Shown: in pieces, positions 11,616 to 22,499 of the stretch
How the letters are laid out: every line of letters starts with the position of its first letter
How positions within the stretch are numbered: the stretch's first letter is position 1
Source of the DNA: Symsagittifera roscoffensis
Taxonomy: Eukaryota; Xenacoelomorpha; Acoela; Convolutidae
Assembly: GCF_963678635.1 (NCBI RefSeq)
Contig: NC_087067.1
Coordinates: 52,570,233 to 52,630,232 of the forward strand
Direction: 5' to 3'
DNA length: 60,000 nt
Made by a program: the position numbers and the translations under genes
The notes under the pieces: generated by a model
What the model saw: only the letters and a program-made list of their open reading frames with translations
The model's database searches: none
What the model was told of the DNA's origin: nothing

Positions 11616-12574
11616 CAGTCAAAACGAATGACACCTGCCCGATGGCCAACTGCGAACTTTTTTATATATCCATGTTATTTATGAAGCATGTTGTAACCTT
11701 GATCAGTTCGTAAAAAGCGGTTAAAGAACAGTGTGGTTCATAGAGTGAGAATTGACGATATGAAACAACGGTTACTGTCTTTCTCGAGTCACATGAGATA
11801 GGTTTAAGTTTAAGCAATTCCGTACAGATTTAGTTCTTACTATTGTTATCAGCATCGACCATACCGGGGTGCCGTCGAAATGTAGCCATAAGGTAGATAC
11901 GTCGTAAGCCAATTAGAATCAAGATAAGAAAACAAGTGTACCAATTATTTTCTTTTCTGTTCTGATTGGCTGTGTCTTCTTTATGACCTGTCTACTGTTT
12001 GCCACGTAACCGACCGTACCTTTTCGTATGACAATGAAAAAAGAGTCCGAATAAAGATACAAACAGATGTATGCTGAGCTGCAATTAGAACACAGTATTC
12101 CCACCAATGGCACAAATTTGCAAAATAATTCAGAAAAAATGATAAAATTTTATTTATTCTAAGTTTTACATCGTTTTTTTTTGCTAGTGTAGGACGGATA
12201 ATATTTTTGCAATGTGTTTTCATTAAGTCTCTGTCGTGGGAAAAACTTTTTAAAACTTTTCCGCTAACGGATTTTTACCGTTTTTCACTTTCTCGGGATC
12301 GACTTGTGTGGTCGACAACAGATAATTCAAATCGCTGGTTTGTCGTCGGAAATATAGTTTTTTGGATAGGAGCAGGCCATGTTTTCAAGGGCAGAACCCA
12401 ACTCGAAAGCTGTTGTTATTAAAAGGTAATAGCGAAAGATGTAGTCATTTATACAGCTTGATTTTTGGATTGAAATTGTTTTATCGGCAACAACAGTGAT
12501 AAATTAATTTGCATGTTACGTTTAGTATACACAAACTTGAGAAAACGTCAAAAGGCAGCTGCATGCCTCAACTA
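11616..12574. other. Intergenic, nothing recognised
   Basis: Short open frames only, without family resemblance or codon bias. Confidence 0.35.
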
Positions 12575-13880
12575 ATAAAAAATCTCACATAGAAAAAAAT
12601 ATCAATCGGTTTCGGAATGAAGTTTTAAGCTTGAGCTTCCTGCTGCAAACTCCGAAAACATTTTTAAATTTTTAAATTGCTCGCTTTCAGTTCTAAGGAG
12701 AAAAGTTGCATTTTCAAATACGAATTTTTCACGGTTTGCGCTGCAATGTCAACTTTTGTATTTTTGCAAAGTAGAAAACATTGAACAAACAATTTTTTCC
12801 TTTAATTCAAGTCTCTTTTGCTTAGTGCAAACTTGCTAATTGATCTTTGATCAAATAAAAACTGGGGGCATTCAAAAACAAAAAACTCAAATAATTTCTC
12901 AGTGGGACGGCACTGAGAATGACGTCTTTGAGCAATAAAAGCATCAATTACCTCAAATGATTCAAATAAATAAAAAGGAAAATCAGTTTCGGAATAGGGT
13001 TTAAAGCTTAAGCTTTTTGCAGCAGGAAAATGGGAACATTAACAAATTTTAAACTTTCAAATTATTTTCCAAGTTTTGAAGGAAGCAAACAAAACGAAAC
13101 GTCATGATCTGAATACAAAATCTTCACTCCTTTTCAGTTCTGAGGAGAAACGTGGTGACGCAAACAGTTACAATTTACAAACAGGGTTTGTCAAAATTTG
13201 ATCTCCAGTGTCAATTTTTGCATTTTTGGCGCCTTCTTGCCACAGTCGATGATCGCATATAATAGACAAAATGCATCTATTAGTTTTGTCAGTATCCTGG
13301 AGTACTAATCATAATTTAATACAGTTTCTTCTATTCGATTTTTCTTCTCTTAGTACAAACTTTTTAAATGATTTTCTCGAATAAATACTGGGTGCGATCA
13401 AAAACATAGGACTTTAGCAATTTATTAGTGTGAAACCACTGAGTGGGACCCCTATGACTACTAGCAACATCAATTACCCATATGCTTGAAAAAACGTAAA
13501 ATCAGTTTCGGAATTAGGTTTTATGCTAGAGCTTTTTTCTGCAAAATCAGAAAAAAACTGTGAATGTTTTCCAATGCTTAATTTTTTGCAATCTCTTCGA
13601 AGTTGTGAAAGAAGCAAACAAAATGAAAAATCATGATGTGGACATAACATCTTCACTCGCTTTCAGTTCTAAGAAGAAAAGAGGCTATGCAGTTAGTAGC
13701 TTTATATAATGAAGCAAAATTTGCACTCCATTATCAATTTTTGGGTTTTTTACTCCTTCATATTGCAGTTTATGGTCGCATAAACTATCGAAACTGCAGC
13801 TAAAAATTTAATCATAAACACATCAAGTTCCTTTTATCTAATTTTTTTGTCTTCTTTGATAAAAAACTTGGCGTAATCAA
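12575..13880. repeat. Degenerate tandem triplication, units of ~380-520 bp
   Basis: Three successive units begin with a variant of ATCAGTTTCGGAATNAGG followed by TTTTAAGCTTGAGCTT (about 12602, 12981 and 13499). Each then contains CAGTTCTAAGGAGAAAAG or a near variant (about 12689, 13136, 13663), a CAATTTTTG(C/G)(A/G)TTTTT block, and a TTAGTACAAACTT-like block. Units differ by many substitutions and indels, so the array is old. No protein is encoded. Confidence 0.6.
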
Positions 13881-14454
13881 AAACAATTTGACCTAAATGT
13901 TCTTTCAAACATAAATTCTATTCAAAAACTTAACTTGCATTTTACCACTCTTGTAGCTAACTTGATGGCAATTCACGGACCATTTTGTAGTTGATTTAGT
14001 TTTTCTTGCAGACAGGAAAAAAAGCAACTCAGTCCAAAGAAAAAGGAATTTTTCTCAAAAAATCACAAGTAAAAAACCTTAAAATGTTGTCTGGAATGGT
14101 ATTCTATTTGCGAAAGCACGTCCAGAGACACATTCGACGGCTATTAAAAAATTCAAAAATAATTTTCAATCAGAAAAAAATTATTGTCAGGAAAAAAAAT
14201 GTAATTTAATTTCTATTCTGAGATGTTTAACGATTTGTGCGATCCAGAGGAAAGCGTACAAAATATGGTTCACTCGAACGGCCCAAAATTAGGTTGGAAC
14301 GCAGATAAAATACAAGCCATAATCATTTAGGCCGAAAAATTTTTAAAGCAAAAAGGAAGTCAAGCGTAGCAGAATTACAAATTGCAGGAGTAATTGAATA
14401 CATAAAAAGCAACTACAATGAAAACTGCATAAATCAAAAAAATTCTACGATGTT

Positions 14455-14625
14455 GTAACTAAGCCGACAAAACATAAGCAGACAAATAATAAGCCAACAA
14501 TATTTTTTTGAAATGGAAAATATCCCGTTTAAAAAAACAAATCCTGGTCAGATTCGAATATAGGACTTTGCTGTCCCGGGCGTGTTCGTTACCTTCAAAC
14601 TAAGTGTGCCGGAGACTCTTGGAAA
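14455..14625 (-). mobile_element. tRNA-derived SINE-like copy
   Basis: The minus strand reads CACGCCCGGGACAGCAAAG, then ATTCGAATCTGACCAGGATTTG. This aligns with the copy at 29440-29520, whose equivalent part carries a clear B-box GAGTTCGAATCC. Downstream (14455-14510 in window coordinates) it has a body rich in GCCGACAAAACATAAGC, shared with the copy near 37685-37815. Similar body fragments occur at 17766, 23350 and 26408. The A and B boxes are degraded, so it is an old SINE rather than a tRNA gene. Confidence 0.5.
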
Positions 14626-14699
14626 AATGAGTTCATTGTGAACCAAGTTACCAAGTGATTCAAGTGATTTTCTTAAACCAGTTGTTAACCCGAAAAAAA

Positions 14700-15403
14700 G
14701 TCGCAAGCGTCGGGGTTTGATTGAAAATAAAAACAAGTTTATTTAGTCCATGAAAATGCACGTGTTCAATTCCAATCATCTATAAATAATGAACCTTCAT
14801 TAAGTTTTAAAAGTCACTGAATAACAACTTTCACCTCTTTTCCTTGTTTTTTTTTCACAATTATTTGACCAAATTTAATATTTTCTAGATCATTTCCTGT
14901 ATTAGAGACGATAAGTTCTTATCACTATATAAGAAATCATTTTTTTTTGCTTCAGTCAATTAGAAAACATAAAGAAACAAATAAAGACTTTTTTCTTAGT
15001 TTTTTTCAAGGATGATTAGTCTTTTGGAGTTATCTACAACAACCAGCCAAATAGTCGGCCAAACTTGCTTAGCGTCTGATATGCTGGATCATTTTCATGT
15101 GACGGAACACACGATGTTGCGCGTACATTCACAATTTCTTACACAGAAACAAATTTCATTGCAAAACTTCTATAGTTTTCTGACTGGTTAAAAGATGAAA
15201 ATTTCGAAAGGTTCAGTTGTCAACGTATGGAAAATTTTGGAAATAAATATGATGTGGTGTGACGCTTCTCTCATGGTAATGAGCTATATACTTCGTAAAT
15301 TTTTATGGGTCAGCAAGGTTGAGTGACAAATAAAAATAAGCAATGGATTTCAGTTATCATTAAATTTCAAGGATAAGCATAGATGTTTCTTGAAAAACAG
15401 TTT
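14700..15403. other. Intergenic, nothing recognised
   Basis: A+T-rich sequence without open frames of note. It follows the stop codon of the minus-strand lectin exon, so part of it would be that gene's 3' UTR; no clear polyadenylation site was chosen. Confidence 0.35.
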
Positions 15404-15880
15404 CTAGAATTCCAGGGTACATATGGCCTGTTTGCTGTAGTTCGGATCACACGTAGCCAGATAGTTATTCACCTGGTTGCGACCAGTCATGCTACTTCCC
15501 ATCTTCGCCCCCACCGAGTTTGCGATGACCTGCCTTACAGCGCACACACTACCCCACCCCTCATCGCTAGGTTCCCCATCCCCCCACATTTCATTTTCCT
15601 CTTCCAGAGTAAATTTCCAGTCCTCGGAGACGAAAACTTTTGTCCTCCAGCTGTTTCAAACTCGTGAACCCTTCTGAAAATCCATCGCTTGAAGCACTCT
15701 TTCCATATGAAATTGCAAACTCAAGTTCGCCTTGGGTTTCAGGGTAGAAAATGCGCATCTCTTGTTCTCCGCATTGTGCGACCTGCTCATTGTAGTTGCC
15801 AGAAGAGACTAATCGGTAGCATTTTTGGTGGCCGTATTTGAAAATTACGCTGTAGTTTTGAGCACAAATTTCGACCGGTT
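15404..15880 (-). pseudogene. C-type-lectin-like domain exon with a frameshift
   Basis: On the minus strand an acceptor (TTTTTTAAG, ending 15881) opens an exon that runs to TAG at 15404-15406. The first part reads EICAQNYSV, then KCYRLVSSGNYNEQVAQC; the second, one frame over, reads MWGDGEPSDEGWGSVC, then YLATCDP and QAICTLEF. Together these give the six cysteines of a long-form C-type lectin domain (C1-C2, C3-C6, C4-C5), a W-x-x-GEP motif and a C-terminal IC. The frame changes by one base near 15630-15640, at a run of four A. Either the gene is broken or there is a base-call error there. The EPN/QPD sugar-binding triplet is replaced by EPS, so carbohydrate binding is uncertain. Upstream exons on the same strand probably include 16556-16608 and 17041-17233. 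Confidence 0.65.
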
Positions 15881-15899
15881 CTTAAAAAATAGGTTAGGT

Positions 15900-16280
15900 G
15901 TTAACAGTAGCGTATTTACGGGGGGAGGGAGAGGAGGGACGGGGGGGGGGGGGCGACCTTCCTCAGGGATTTGACACCCTGCCGACCCAAAGATACTTTT
16001 TGTTTAATTTTTATCCTTTGTACTATTTTTGGATATCCATTTTTGGCTGAGTGACCCTACAATTTTTCTATAAGCGCCTTTGGCGCCAATATATACTAAT
16101 TTTGAGGGGGTAGCGCGCCCCAAAAATTGCAATTATTGATCCAAATTTTCCAAAAAGTGCCCTCCGGGAAAGGTTGGAAAATCAATTTGATTGACCTAAA
16201 AAAGAGGTCAACAAAATTTTTGAAACGTTTTGAAAATCTGAACTCCCCCCTCGAGAAAATCTAAGATCTACTCATGGGTG
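15900..16280. repeat. GGCGGATCTAG-family dispersed element copy
   Basis: It starts AGTAGCGTATTTACGGGGGGAGG with a long poly-G, carries the family core GCGCCTTTGGCGCCAATATA and TACTAATTTTGAGG with a GCGCGCC block (about 16072-16125), and ends with CTCGAGAAAATCTAAGATCT (about 16250), the inverse of the left-end motif. It lies in the putative intron between the lectin exons at 15880 and 16556. Confidence 0.6.
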
Positions 16281-16555
16281 TGAATGTCAAAAAATATATC
16301 TTCCTCTGTCTAAAAATTATTATTTTTTAATGAATGCAGCAACTGTCAAACATGAATTTGTTCCCAACTTTGTAGTTGTATTTTATTTATGTATTTTCTC
16401 TGTAAATGAAAAATTTTTGGCTTAAGATAAACTCAACCAACCTCGAAACTGATTGCAACGATCCATGTAGTCTGAAATAAAAACGGCCAAATTGTGTAAA
16501 GTACCAAATGGGTTTTGTTCACGAAATAGTACATTTCTGTTAACATTTCACTTAC

Positions 16556-16608
16556 TTTGTCTCACACGCACCTGGTCTTGTTTTAGAATGGCATTGGCGG
16601 CCACAGCA
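16556..16608 (-). CDS. Putative 53-nt exon of the lectin gene
   Basis: On the minus strand TTATTTTTCAG (acceptor ending 16609) and GTAAGT (donor starting 16555) frame exactly 53 bases. Reading from the second base gives AVAANAILKQDQVRVRQ. The one leftover base joins in phase with the lectin exon at 15880, giving a Lys followed by PVEICAQ. The matching phase and two strong splice signals support this as the exon just upstream of the C-type lectin exon, encoding part of a stalk. There is no independent homology evidence. Confidence 0.45.
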
Positions 16609-17040
16609 CTGAAAAATAACGAAACCCAATAATTTTTGAATAAAAAATCATAACAAGGTAATTTTGGGCTCAATATGATTCAAGAATTGAAATATCGGTA
16701 AGTATAACGAGCAGAAACCAGTTATAATTAATGACTTCAAAGGTTATTGATTTTAGTAGATTTCAGCAAACATTCTCAATACCAATACTGGTCGTTTTCA
16801 AAAAATAAGTTTACAAAATAATGATTCAATTTTTTCAATTATAACTTAACTGACCGTCCCTATCATTAACACAAGCGTAGCAAAAAACTTTGAATAGTCT
16901 GCTTTCTGGTCCCATGGCAGAAATTTCGCCTAGTATAACAGGTGACCACCTTACTGAGCGCATAGATTCCACCACTGCCTTTATGAGCCTGTACTTTGTC
17001 GATTCGGGAAACCTGATTCACAAAGTATGTGGTAACTTAC

Positions 17041-17233
17041 TCTTTTCCAGTTCAAGTCCTCTGATGCTGACGAACATGACGAGTTGCCAGACCACAATGA
17101 ATGCGAGACAGAGGAACTGTACCAGACCCAACACTATCCTTATCAACTCCCACCTGAAGTCCCCCGGAGACATCTGCACCTCCCCCTCCCCATCTCTTTC
17201 GTCTGAGCCGTTAGCCCCCGCCTTAGAAACAAA
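17041..17233 (-). CDS. Putative transmembrane-anchor exon of the lectin gene
   Basis: On the minus strand a 64-codon open stretch lies between a TTGTCTCAG acceptor (ending 17234) and a GTAAGT donor (starting 17040). It encodes an acidic, Ser/Gly-rich segment and then a hydrophobic span of about 25 residues, including LGLVQFLCLAFIVVWQL, the expected layout for the signal anchor of a type II membrane C-type lectin. An internal Met (MSPGDF) could be the start if no upstream exon is used. Its donor phase does not fit directly onto the 53-nt exon at 16608. A candidate intervening exon (16955-17012) has correct lengths but an in-frame stop and would leave a 28-nt intron. The gene structure is therefore unresolved, and the locus may be a pseudogene. 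Confidence 0.4.
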
Positions 17234-17329
17234 CTGAGACAATTTGTATGTCCGAGTTTGTTTAACGGGACCAAGGTAGATCATCAATCCACTAGTCGAC
17301 CATCGACATATCAAAAGAGATAGCAATTT

Positions 17330-18608
17330 TTCAAATCTAATAACTTGATGAAAGTTTTATCTTAAAAACAAAAATTTACAGCAGTTTCCCTCGGCACGGA
17401 ATTATGATCAATAGGAAACCAAATCACAATTTTTTTTCGGAATCCGAGTAACAATCAGTACGGCCAAAAACGCATAAGTACAGTTTGTTCCTGTGCCAAA
17501 TTTGAAAAACTAGTGCAAATATTGAACAAATAGTGCAGAATTTGAAACATGAGTGCAACAATTCAAACACTAATGCAATACTTGATGAAACAATACTTGA
17601 AGCAAACAAAATGAATTCAAAAGATAAAAACTAGGCGTTAGCGCCATAAATTGCTGCAGCAATTTCTCATTTAATTTTGAGTGATTAAATTTAAAAATTT
17701 TTTTTTTACATCACAACCGACTCGAATTAATGTTGTCTAAATAACAATCAATTTTTTCTCTTTCAACGACGCAAACTAAGTTGACCAAGCTGATAAAACG
17801 TAAGCCAAAACTATGTTGTTCAAAGACATAACAGACAAGAAAAAAAATAGAAAAGTTTTGAAATCCGAGCTGGTAAATTATCAAAAAATCAGGCTGACAG
17901 TCAATAAGATTAATACTTTTTTTAATCAGAAAAAAATCTATGCTTTTACGCTGCATGTTAATATTCAATAATAAAACAAGTTAAATTTCCAACTGGTTTT
18001 TAGAAACAGTTTTTAAGGAAAAAAGTTCATTTAACGATTACAAGACACATGCTCCCGCAAGTCTCAATAACTTTTAAAAAAAATGTATGATTTATTTATT
18101 ATTGGGTGAGAAATAGAGCCAAGCAATTAGTTGATTTAAAACTTGATAAATATGTTGGTAGTTTAAAACGCTGGTCATGAAAAGAAAAGTCTGAACAGCA
18201 AGAGGCTTAAAAATTTCTCGGAAAAAAAATAGTAAACTTCATTATTTTTTGCTTAAAATTTCTCGCATTTCTGTTGTTGGCCTAAACTGATATGTGGGGA
18301 GAATGTTAAAATGATCGATTGCAAGTAAGGCAGCAGGTTGAAAATTGATATATGCTGCTATCAGATGACTCGTCCAATTGAACACTTCCTGAAAATAACT
18401 AAGCTAATAACCATTTTTATCAAAAACACTTCTTCGAGAGGGGCATATGAAAAGATAAATTGTCCAAAAGGAATCTCGACCTAATTGTGAGGATGGATAG
18501 GACTTGGCTCTGGTCATGACCTCTGGCCTCTTCTCATCCACCACCCTGATTGACATCCACCAAGCTGATTTTGTTGTCAGCTAAATAAAATAACCACCCG
18601 TACCTTAC
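17330..18608. other. Intergenic or intronic DNA with one SINE-body fragment
   Basis: Mostly A+T-rich and featureless. At about 17766-17820 there is a fragment AACTAAGTTGACCAAGCTGAT with AAACGTAAGCCAAAACTA, resembling the SINE body at 14455-14510 and pieces at 23345 and 26408. Confidence 0.4.
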
Positions 18609-18996
18609 AAAAACTTGGAAACCAGATCTGAGCATCGTAAAATCTTGCCTATTTCAGATCTTGTCCAGACATGGTGCATGTTTCGTTTGGACATGGACAT
18701 GTCTGAATCAGGACTGAGGCAGGCATGGATTCCATCACAAAAGCAGATCTGCTCAAGGCCTGATTCAGACCTGGGGCACACATGGGTCAGACCTGCTGCA
18801 GATCTGCACCAGGTCTGACCCATGTGTGCCCCAGGTCTGAATCAGGCCTTGAGCAGATCTGCTTTTGTGATGGAATCCATGCCTGCCGCAGTCCTGATTC
18901 AGACATGTCCATGTCCAAACGAAACATGCACCATGTCTGGACAAGATCTGAAATAGGCAAGATTTTACGATGCTCAGATCTGGTTTCCAAGTTTTT
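18609..18996. repeat. 388-bp near-perfect palindrome without spacer
   Basis: The 194 bases 18609-18802 are reverse-complementary to 18803-18996 with only a handful of mismatches, and the centre TGCAGATCTGCA is itself a palindrome. Translating outward on either strand gives almost the same peptide, a by-product of the symmetry and not evidence of a gene. The arms are dense in CAG(A/G)TCTG and ACATGTC variants. It could be a foldback transposon or a recent inverted duplication. Confidence 0.85.
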
Positions 18997-18999
18997 TTT

Positions 19000-19599
19000 G
19001 GATAGATTTCCACTCACTAAAACTTCAAAAAGACTCCGGGGCAGATTCAAGGGTCTAAAAACAGTTTTGATCAATTTTTTTTGCAAACAAGGCAAAAAAA
19101 CAAGCTGTTTAAAAGATTTATTGAAATGTTTTATTTTCAATATTTTAACTAAAACACTTGCTAGATGTTGAAGAACAAGAAAATGAACCACATAATTGGG
19201 CTCTTTTCCAATTTCCCAACCCCCAACGAAGTTTATAACTTTAGAAGTCGTTTTTAAAAATTTTCAAATATTGAAGTTGAGAAAACAGGGGGGTGGAAAC
19301 TGGAAAAGAGCCTATAAGTCAGATTTTGAGTTATATTGCTCGAAAAATTGTTATATTGTTAATATTTCTGTTCCTTCTTTTTCAAATTTGACATTCATTT
19401 GTTTCACTGAGACTCATTTGTTGCCCTGGACAGATCAGACAGAGAACCAGCCGAGCACCAGTGACGACTCCAACTGCTCCGGTTGCCTAAACAGCATAGC
19501 AAAATTTAATATAATTTAAAAAAGGCTCAAGTGCGTCAATGCATTATTGTCAGAAACTATTTTGAAAAATTTGGAACTATGGATCGACTTAAAAATATC
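19000..19599. other. Intergenic, one weak exon-like patch at 19410-19500
   Basis: About 90 bases around 19410-19500 are G+C-richer than their neighbours. They are open on the plus strand (ending TAA near 19519, with TENQPSTSDDSNCSGC) and also partly on the minus strand. A possible plus-strand acceptor precedes it. No family resemblance was recognised; the rest of the stretch shows nothing. Confidence 0.25.
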
Positions 19600-19800
19600 T
19601 CCCCCCTATGGTATCTGCTTAAAAATCTCTCCCTACCCCCAATGAATAAATACAGTAAATTAATACTAGAGCTTTGTATTGAGAATTCTAATTTTGCTGC
19701 ATTCTGATTGGTCAAAAGTTCGACCAACTTATTCTTTTTAATATTTTCTCTGCAGCCCCTCTACTGAAAAAAGGGGGGCAGATTGTTAAGTAGTACCGGA
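19600..19800. repeat. Dispersed repeat, copy 2 (first copy at 2041-2220)
   Basis: It contains AATAAATACAGTAAATTA, TTTGTATTGAGAATTCTAAT and the terminal AAGGGGGGCAGATTGTTAAG in the same order and orientation as copy 1. CATTCTGATTGGTC in the middle is absent from copy 1, consistent with indel divergence. Confidence 0.6.
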
Positions 19801-20180
19801 ACATTTACCAGGTCACCAAATTTTTTCATTCAATGGCCTTCTAAACAACTGATATTCGGAGAGCGTTTCAAACAAAATATTTCAGTTCTGATTTCCAAAA
19901 AAAATAACGGAATAAATATGCCGGGTTGTTTTTTCTCACACCAGCTTTTATGAACCATTTCGTATGGAACTATTTTTTCATCTCAAATATATCAACGTTG
20001 AGCTCAAAGATGAATTTCTTTATTTTTTATTTCTTGTGATTAAGATTACTAGATCTAAATAGGGACGTGATTTTGAACGAGTTTTAGTGTTATTTGATAA
20101 AATAACTATTTTTAATGAAAAAAACAAGACACGTGACAAAAGTTCAGAACTCATTCGAAAATTTCAAAAAAAAAAAAAAA

Positions 20181-20420
20181 TTCAGATCTGATCATGTCTG
20201 ATGCAGTTCATGTCAGACATGCAATCTCACAACAAATGGATTCAACCTGGGCATATCTGTATTTTTATTTTATTTCCGTAACATTAAAATTGTTGTATCT
20301 TCCAGGTCTGAACATGTCTGATACAGTTCAGGGCAGATATGCAATCTCACAACAAATGGAAAAACCCTGGGCATATCTGTATTTTTATTTTATTTCTGTA
20401 CGGGCAATCAATTAAAAGAT
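20181..20420. repeat. Tandem duplication, 120-bp unit, two copies
   Basis: Two direct copies are offset by exactly 120 bp. Each has TTCAGATCTGATCATGTCTG or TCCAGGTCTGAACATGTCTG, then GCAATCTCACAACAAATGGA, then GGGCATATCTGTATTTTTAT. The CAG(A/G)TCTG and CATGTCTGA words also fill the palindrome at 18609-18996, suggesting that both come from related elements. Confidence 0.75.
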
Positions 20421-20749
20421 AATTTGTAGTATTCAAATTAAGTCAGATGTATGTTTTCCAAGACTTCGTCCATTTTTCAGGGTCCAAGGTTGTGACTTAT
20501 GTCCAGAACTTGAATGCCGCGCCAAATATCAATTCACTATCAGGTCTCATTATGAAATATTTGTTCATTATCGGGGCTCATTATTTAAAATTTATAGTCT
20601 GGATAGGGTTTTATAGTCCCAGAAAAGTCTGTACACATCGCGAGAATCTGGATATCAGACGGACGCTGCTTGGAAGTTAGTCGTTTGGAAATTTGAAAAG
20701 TTACCAAAACAGCACTTATGACATGCTGAAAATAAATTTCTCCAAACCA

Positions 20750-21075
20750 GTAGCGGATTTTGGCCGCGTCTGACTGGCCCTAAAAGTTCCTCTAAAGGGA
20801 CCTTTGGCGCCAATGTATACTAATTTTATGGAGCGCGCCGAAAAAAAACTCGATTTTTTGGTCAAAAAATAGAAAAATGCGGCATTTTCGACCTGTTATT
20901 GCAAAAATTAGTTAGCGGCGCAGAAAATTTTGCCAAAATAGGGTCTTAATAGTGTTCTGGAAGCGATCAGGAAATCAATTTGGTCGACCTAAAAATGTCC
21001 AATCTTTTGACCAGCGCGCCAAAAATGTCATGTTTCGACCGGCAAGACCAAAAACCCTAAGTTTCGAACAACTCG
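20750..21075. repeat. GGCGGATCTAG-family dispersed element copy
   Basis: It starts AGTAGCGGATTTTGGCC and has the core GGACCTTTGGCGCCAATGTA, TACTAATTTTATGGAGCGCG and, later, CAGGAAATCAATTTGGTCGA. The same core lies at 16072 and, inverted or diverged, at 22650 and 26850. Confidence 0.55.
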
Positions 21076-21145
21076 ACAAATCTTGATATGTGACTTTCCG
21101 GAGCTGGCACGAGGGTCGCGCACCCTTACCCGGCAGTTCTTTTAC

Positions 21146-21278
21146 CTGCGTCTTTTGTCGGCGACAGTTTCTGAGCTATGTCGATCGATGTTGCTGCAAT
21201 TTCACTGGCATTCTTCTTCGCAACACTGTTTCCGTTGTCAAGTTCAATCGCAGTCTCAACCACCAAATGAGACGACAT
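21146..21278 (-). CDS. Possible initial coding exon
   Basis: A minus-strand ATG at 21278-21276 opens 44 codons with good third-position variety and ends at a plausible donor, GCAG followed by GTAAAAG (donor starting 21145). The peptide begins MSSHLVVETAIELDNGN and is Ala/Lys/Ser-rich without a signal sequence, as a cytoplasmic N terminus would be. It could be the first exon of the minus-strand lectin gene (next candidate exon at 17233), but the phases do not join without an alternative acceptor or another exon. I do not recognise the sequence itself. Confidence 0.3.
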
Positions 21279-21536
21279 AAGTTAAAATATACTCTACAAT
21301 TTATAATTATATATATTTTTCATTTATAATTTTGCGCTTTTATCTTTAGTTGCAATTTGAAGAGTACCGTTAAAAGAAACATTGATTTCAAGCAGCTCCT
21401 TTGAACTGAAATCTTCTACTTAACGTTTTTTTTGCCAACAAGATAGCTCTCGTGTTCTGCTGCAAGTTACAGTCACCTTTGTTGAAATTGTGAATATCTT
21501 TTTTGACAATCATGAACAACAATGTATAATTACGAT

Positions 21537-22108
21537 CAGGGGCGGATATAGGATTTTCTCGCGGGGGCAACCAATTTAGTTTTGTCGACTTTATTTTCTA
21601 GATTGACCAAATTGATTTTCCGAGCGCTCCTACAAAACTATACAGACCCTATTTTGGCGAAATTTTGTGCGCCGCAGAAATTTTTCTAGAAACAATAGTT
21701 TAAAACAGGGACGGATCTAGGATTTTCTCGAGGGGGGGGGGGCGGATTTTCAAAAAATTTTCGAAAATTTTGTCGACCTTATTTTTTTTTTAGATCGACC
21801 GAAATGATTTTTCGAGCTCTCCCTAAGCACGTTTTAGTCCCTGTTTTGGCCAAATTTTCTGCGCCGCAGGCAAAAAACAGTCCAAAAAAGGCGTTTTTAG
21901 GCACTTGTTGGAAAACTTTGACCAAATTGGGTTTTTTTGGTGCCCGCTCCAATTCGAAGGCACCTTTAGAAAATTTTAGGGTTGGTTGCCCCAAATTGAT
22001 GCCAAACTAGTACCAAAAGGGGACCCTCTGGGTCGTCAGATGGCCTAGAGGCTTCCACCATCAAACACCCCCCCCCCCCACCCTACGCTCAAATCCGCTA
22101 CTGCAGGG
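21537..22108. repeat. GGCGGATCTAG-family elements, two adjoining copies
   Basis: One copy begins CAGGGGCGGATATAGGATTT at 21537. A second begins CAGGGACGGATCTAGGATTT at 21714, immediately followed by an 11-base G run. The right end of the second, about 22075-22108, is a poly-C run followed by CGCTCAAATCCGCTACTGCA, the inverted counterpart of the left end. Inside are GTCGACC, TTTGGCCAAATTTTCTGCGC and TTGGTTGCCCC blocks. The inverted ends and the absence of coding capacity fit a MITE-like element. Confidence 0.6.
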
Positions 22109-22499
22109 ATGTAAGCACTGTAACAGAAGCAAGCGCTGCGGGTCAGTTTGAATAATCACTATATTAACGACATGAAGCTTGCTATTCAAAACGGCTTCTT
22201 TTTGAAATACACACAACATTTAACATTTACTTCAATGCACTTGTTTTCGTGTCAACTTCGATTTCACAGTGGTCCCAAACGTTATTTTAGTCAGAAAAAA
22301 AATTAATAAAAAGAAAGGAAAAAACTAATTTTCTAGAGGTATTCGAAAAAATCCTAAACACCAGCTGTCTAGAAATTTATTGCGAGATTGAAGATTTTCC
22401 AGTGAGAGAAAATCAACAGAACGTGGAAATTTTTTACGAGCACAGCAAACAAAGCAGAATGATAACAAATATGACAAAACAGAATGAAAAAAAACTTTG

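Noticed and set aside
16955-17012. 58-nt exon between AG and GTAAGG on the minus strand
   Set aside because: Lengths fit the phases of the lectin gene, but the in-phase reading has a TAA and the intron to the anchor exon would be only 28 nt.
17050-17206. Plus-strand exon starting after TTTTCCAG with FKSSDADEHDELPDHNE
   Set aside because: It is antisense to the minus-strand membrane-anchor exon, whose hydrophobic span and splice signals are more convincing.
18605-19191. Four overlapping open frames of 67-134 codons on both strands
   Set aside because: They arise from the palindrome's symmetry; the two strands give nearly identical peptides without any known domain.
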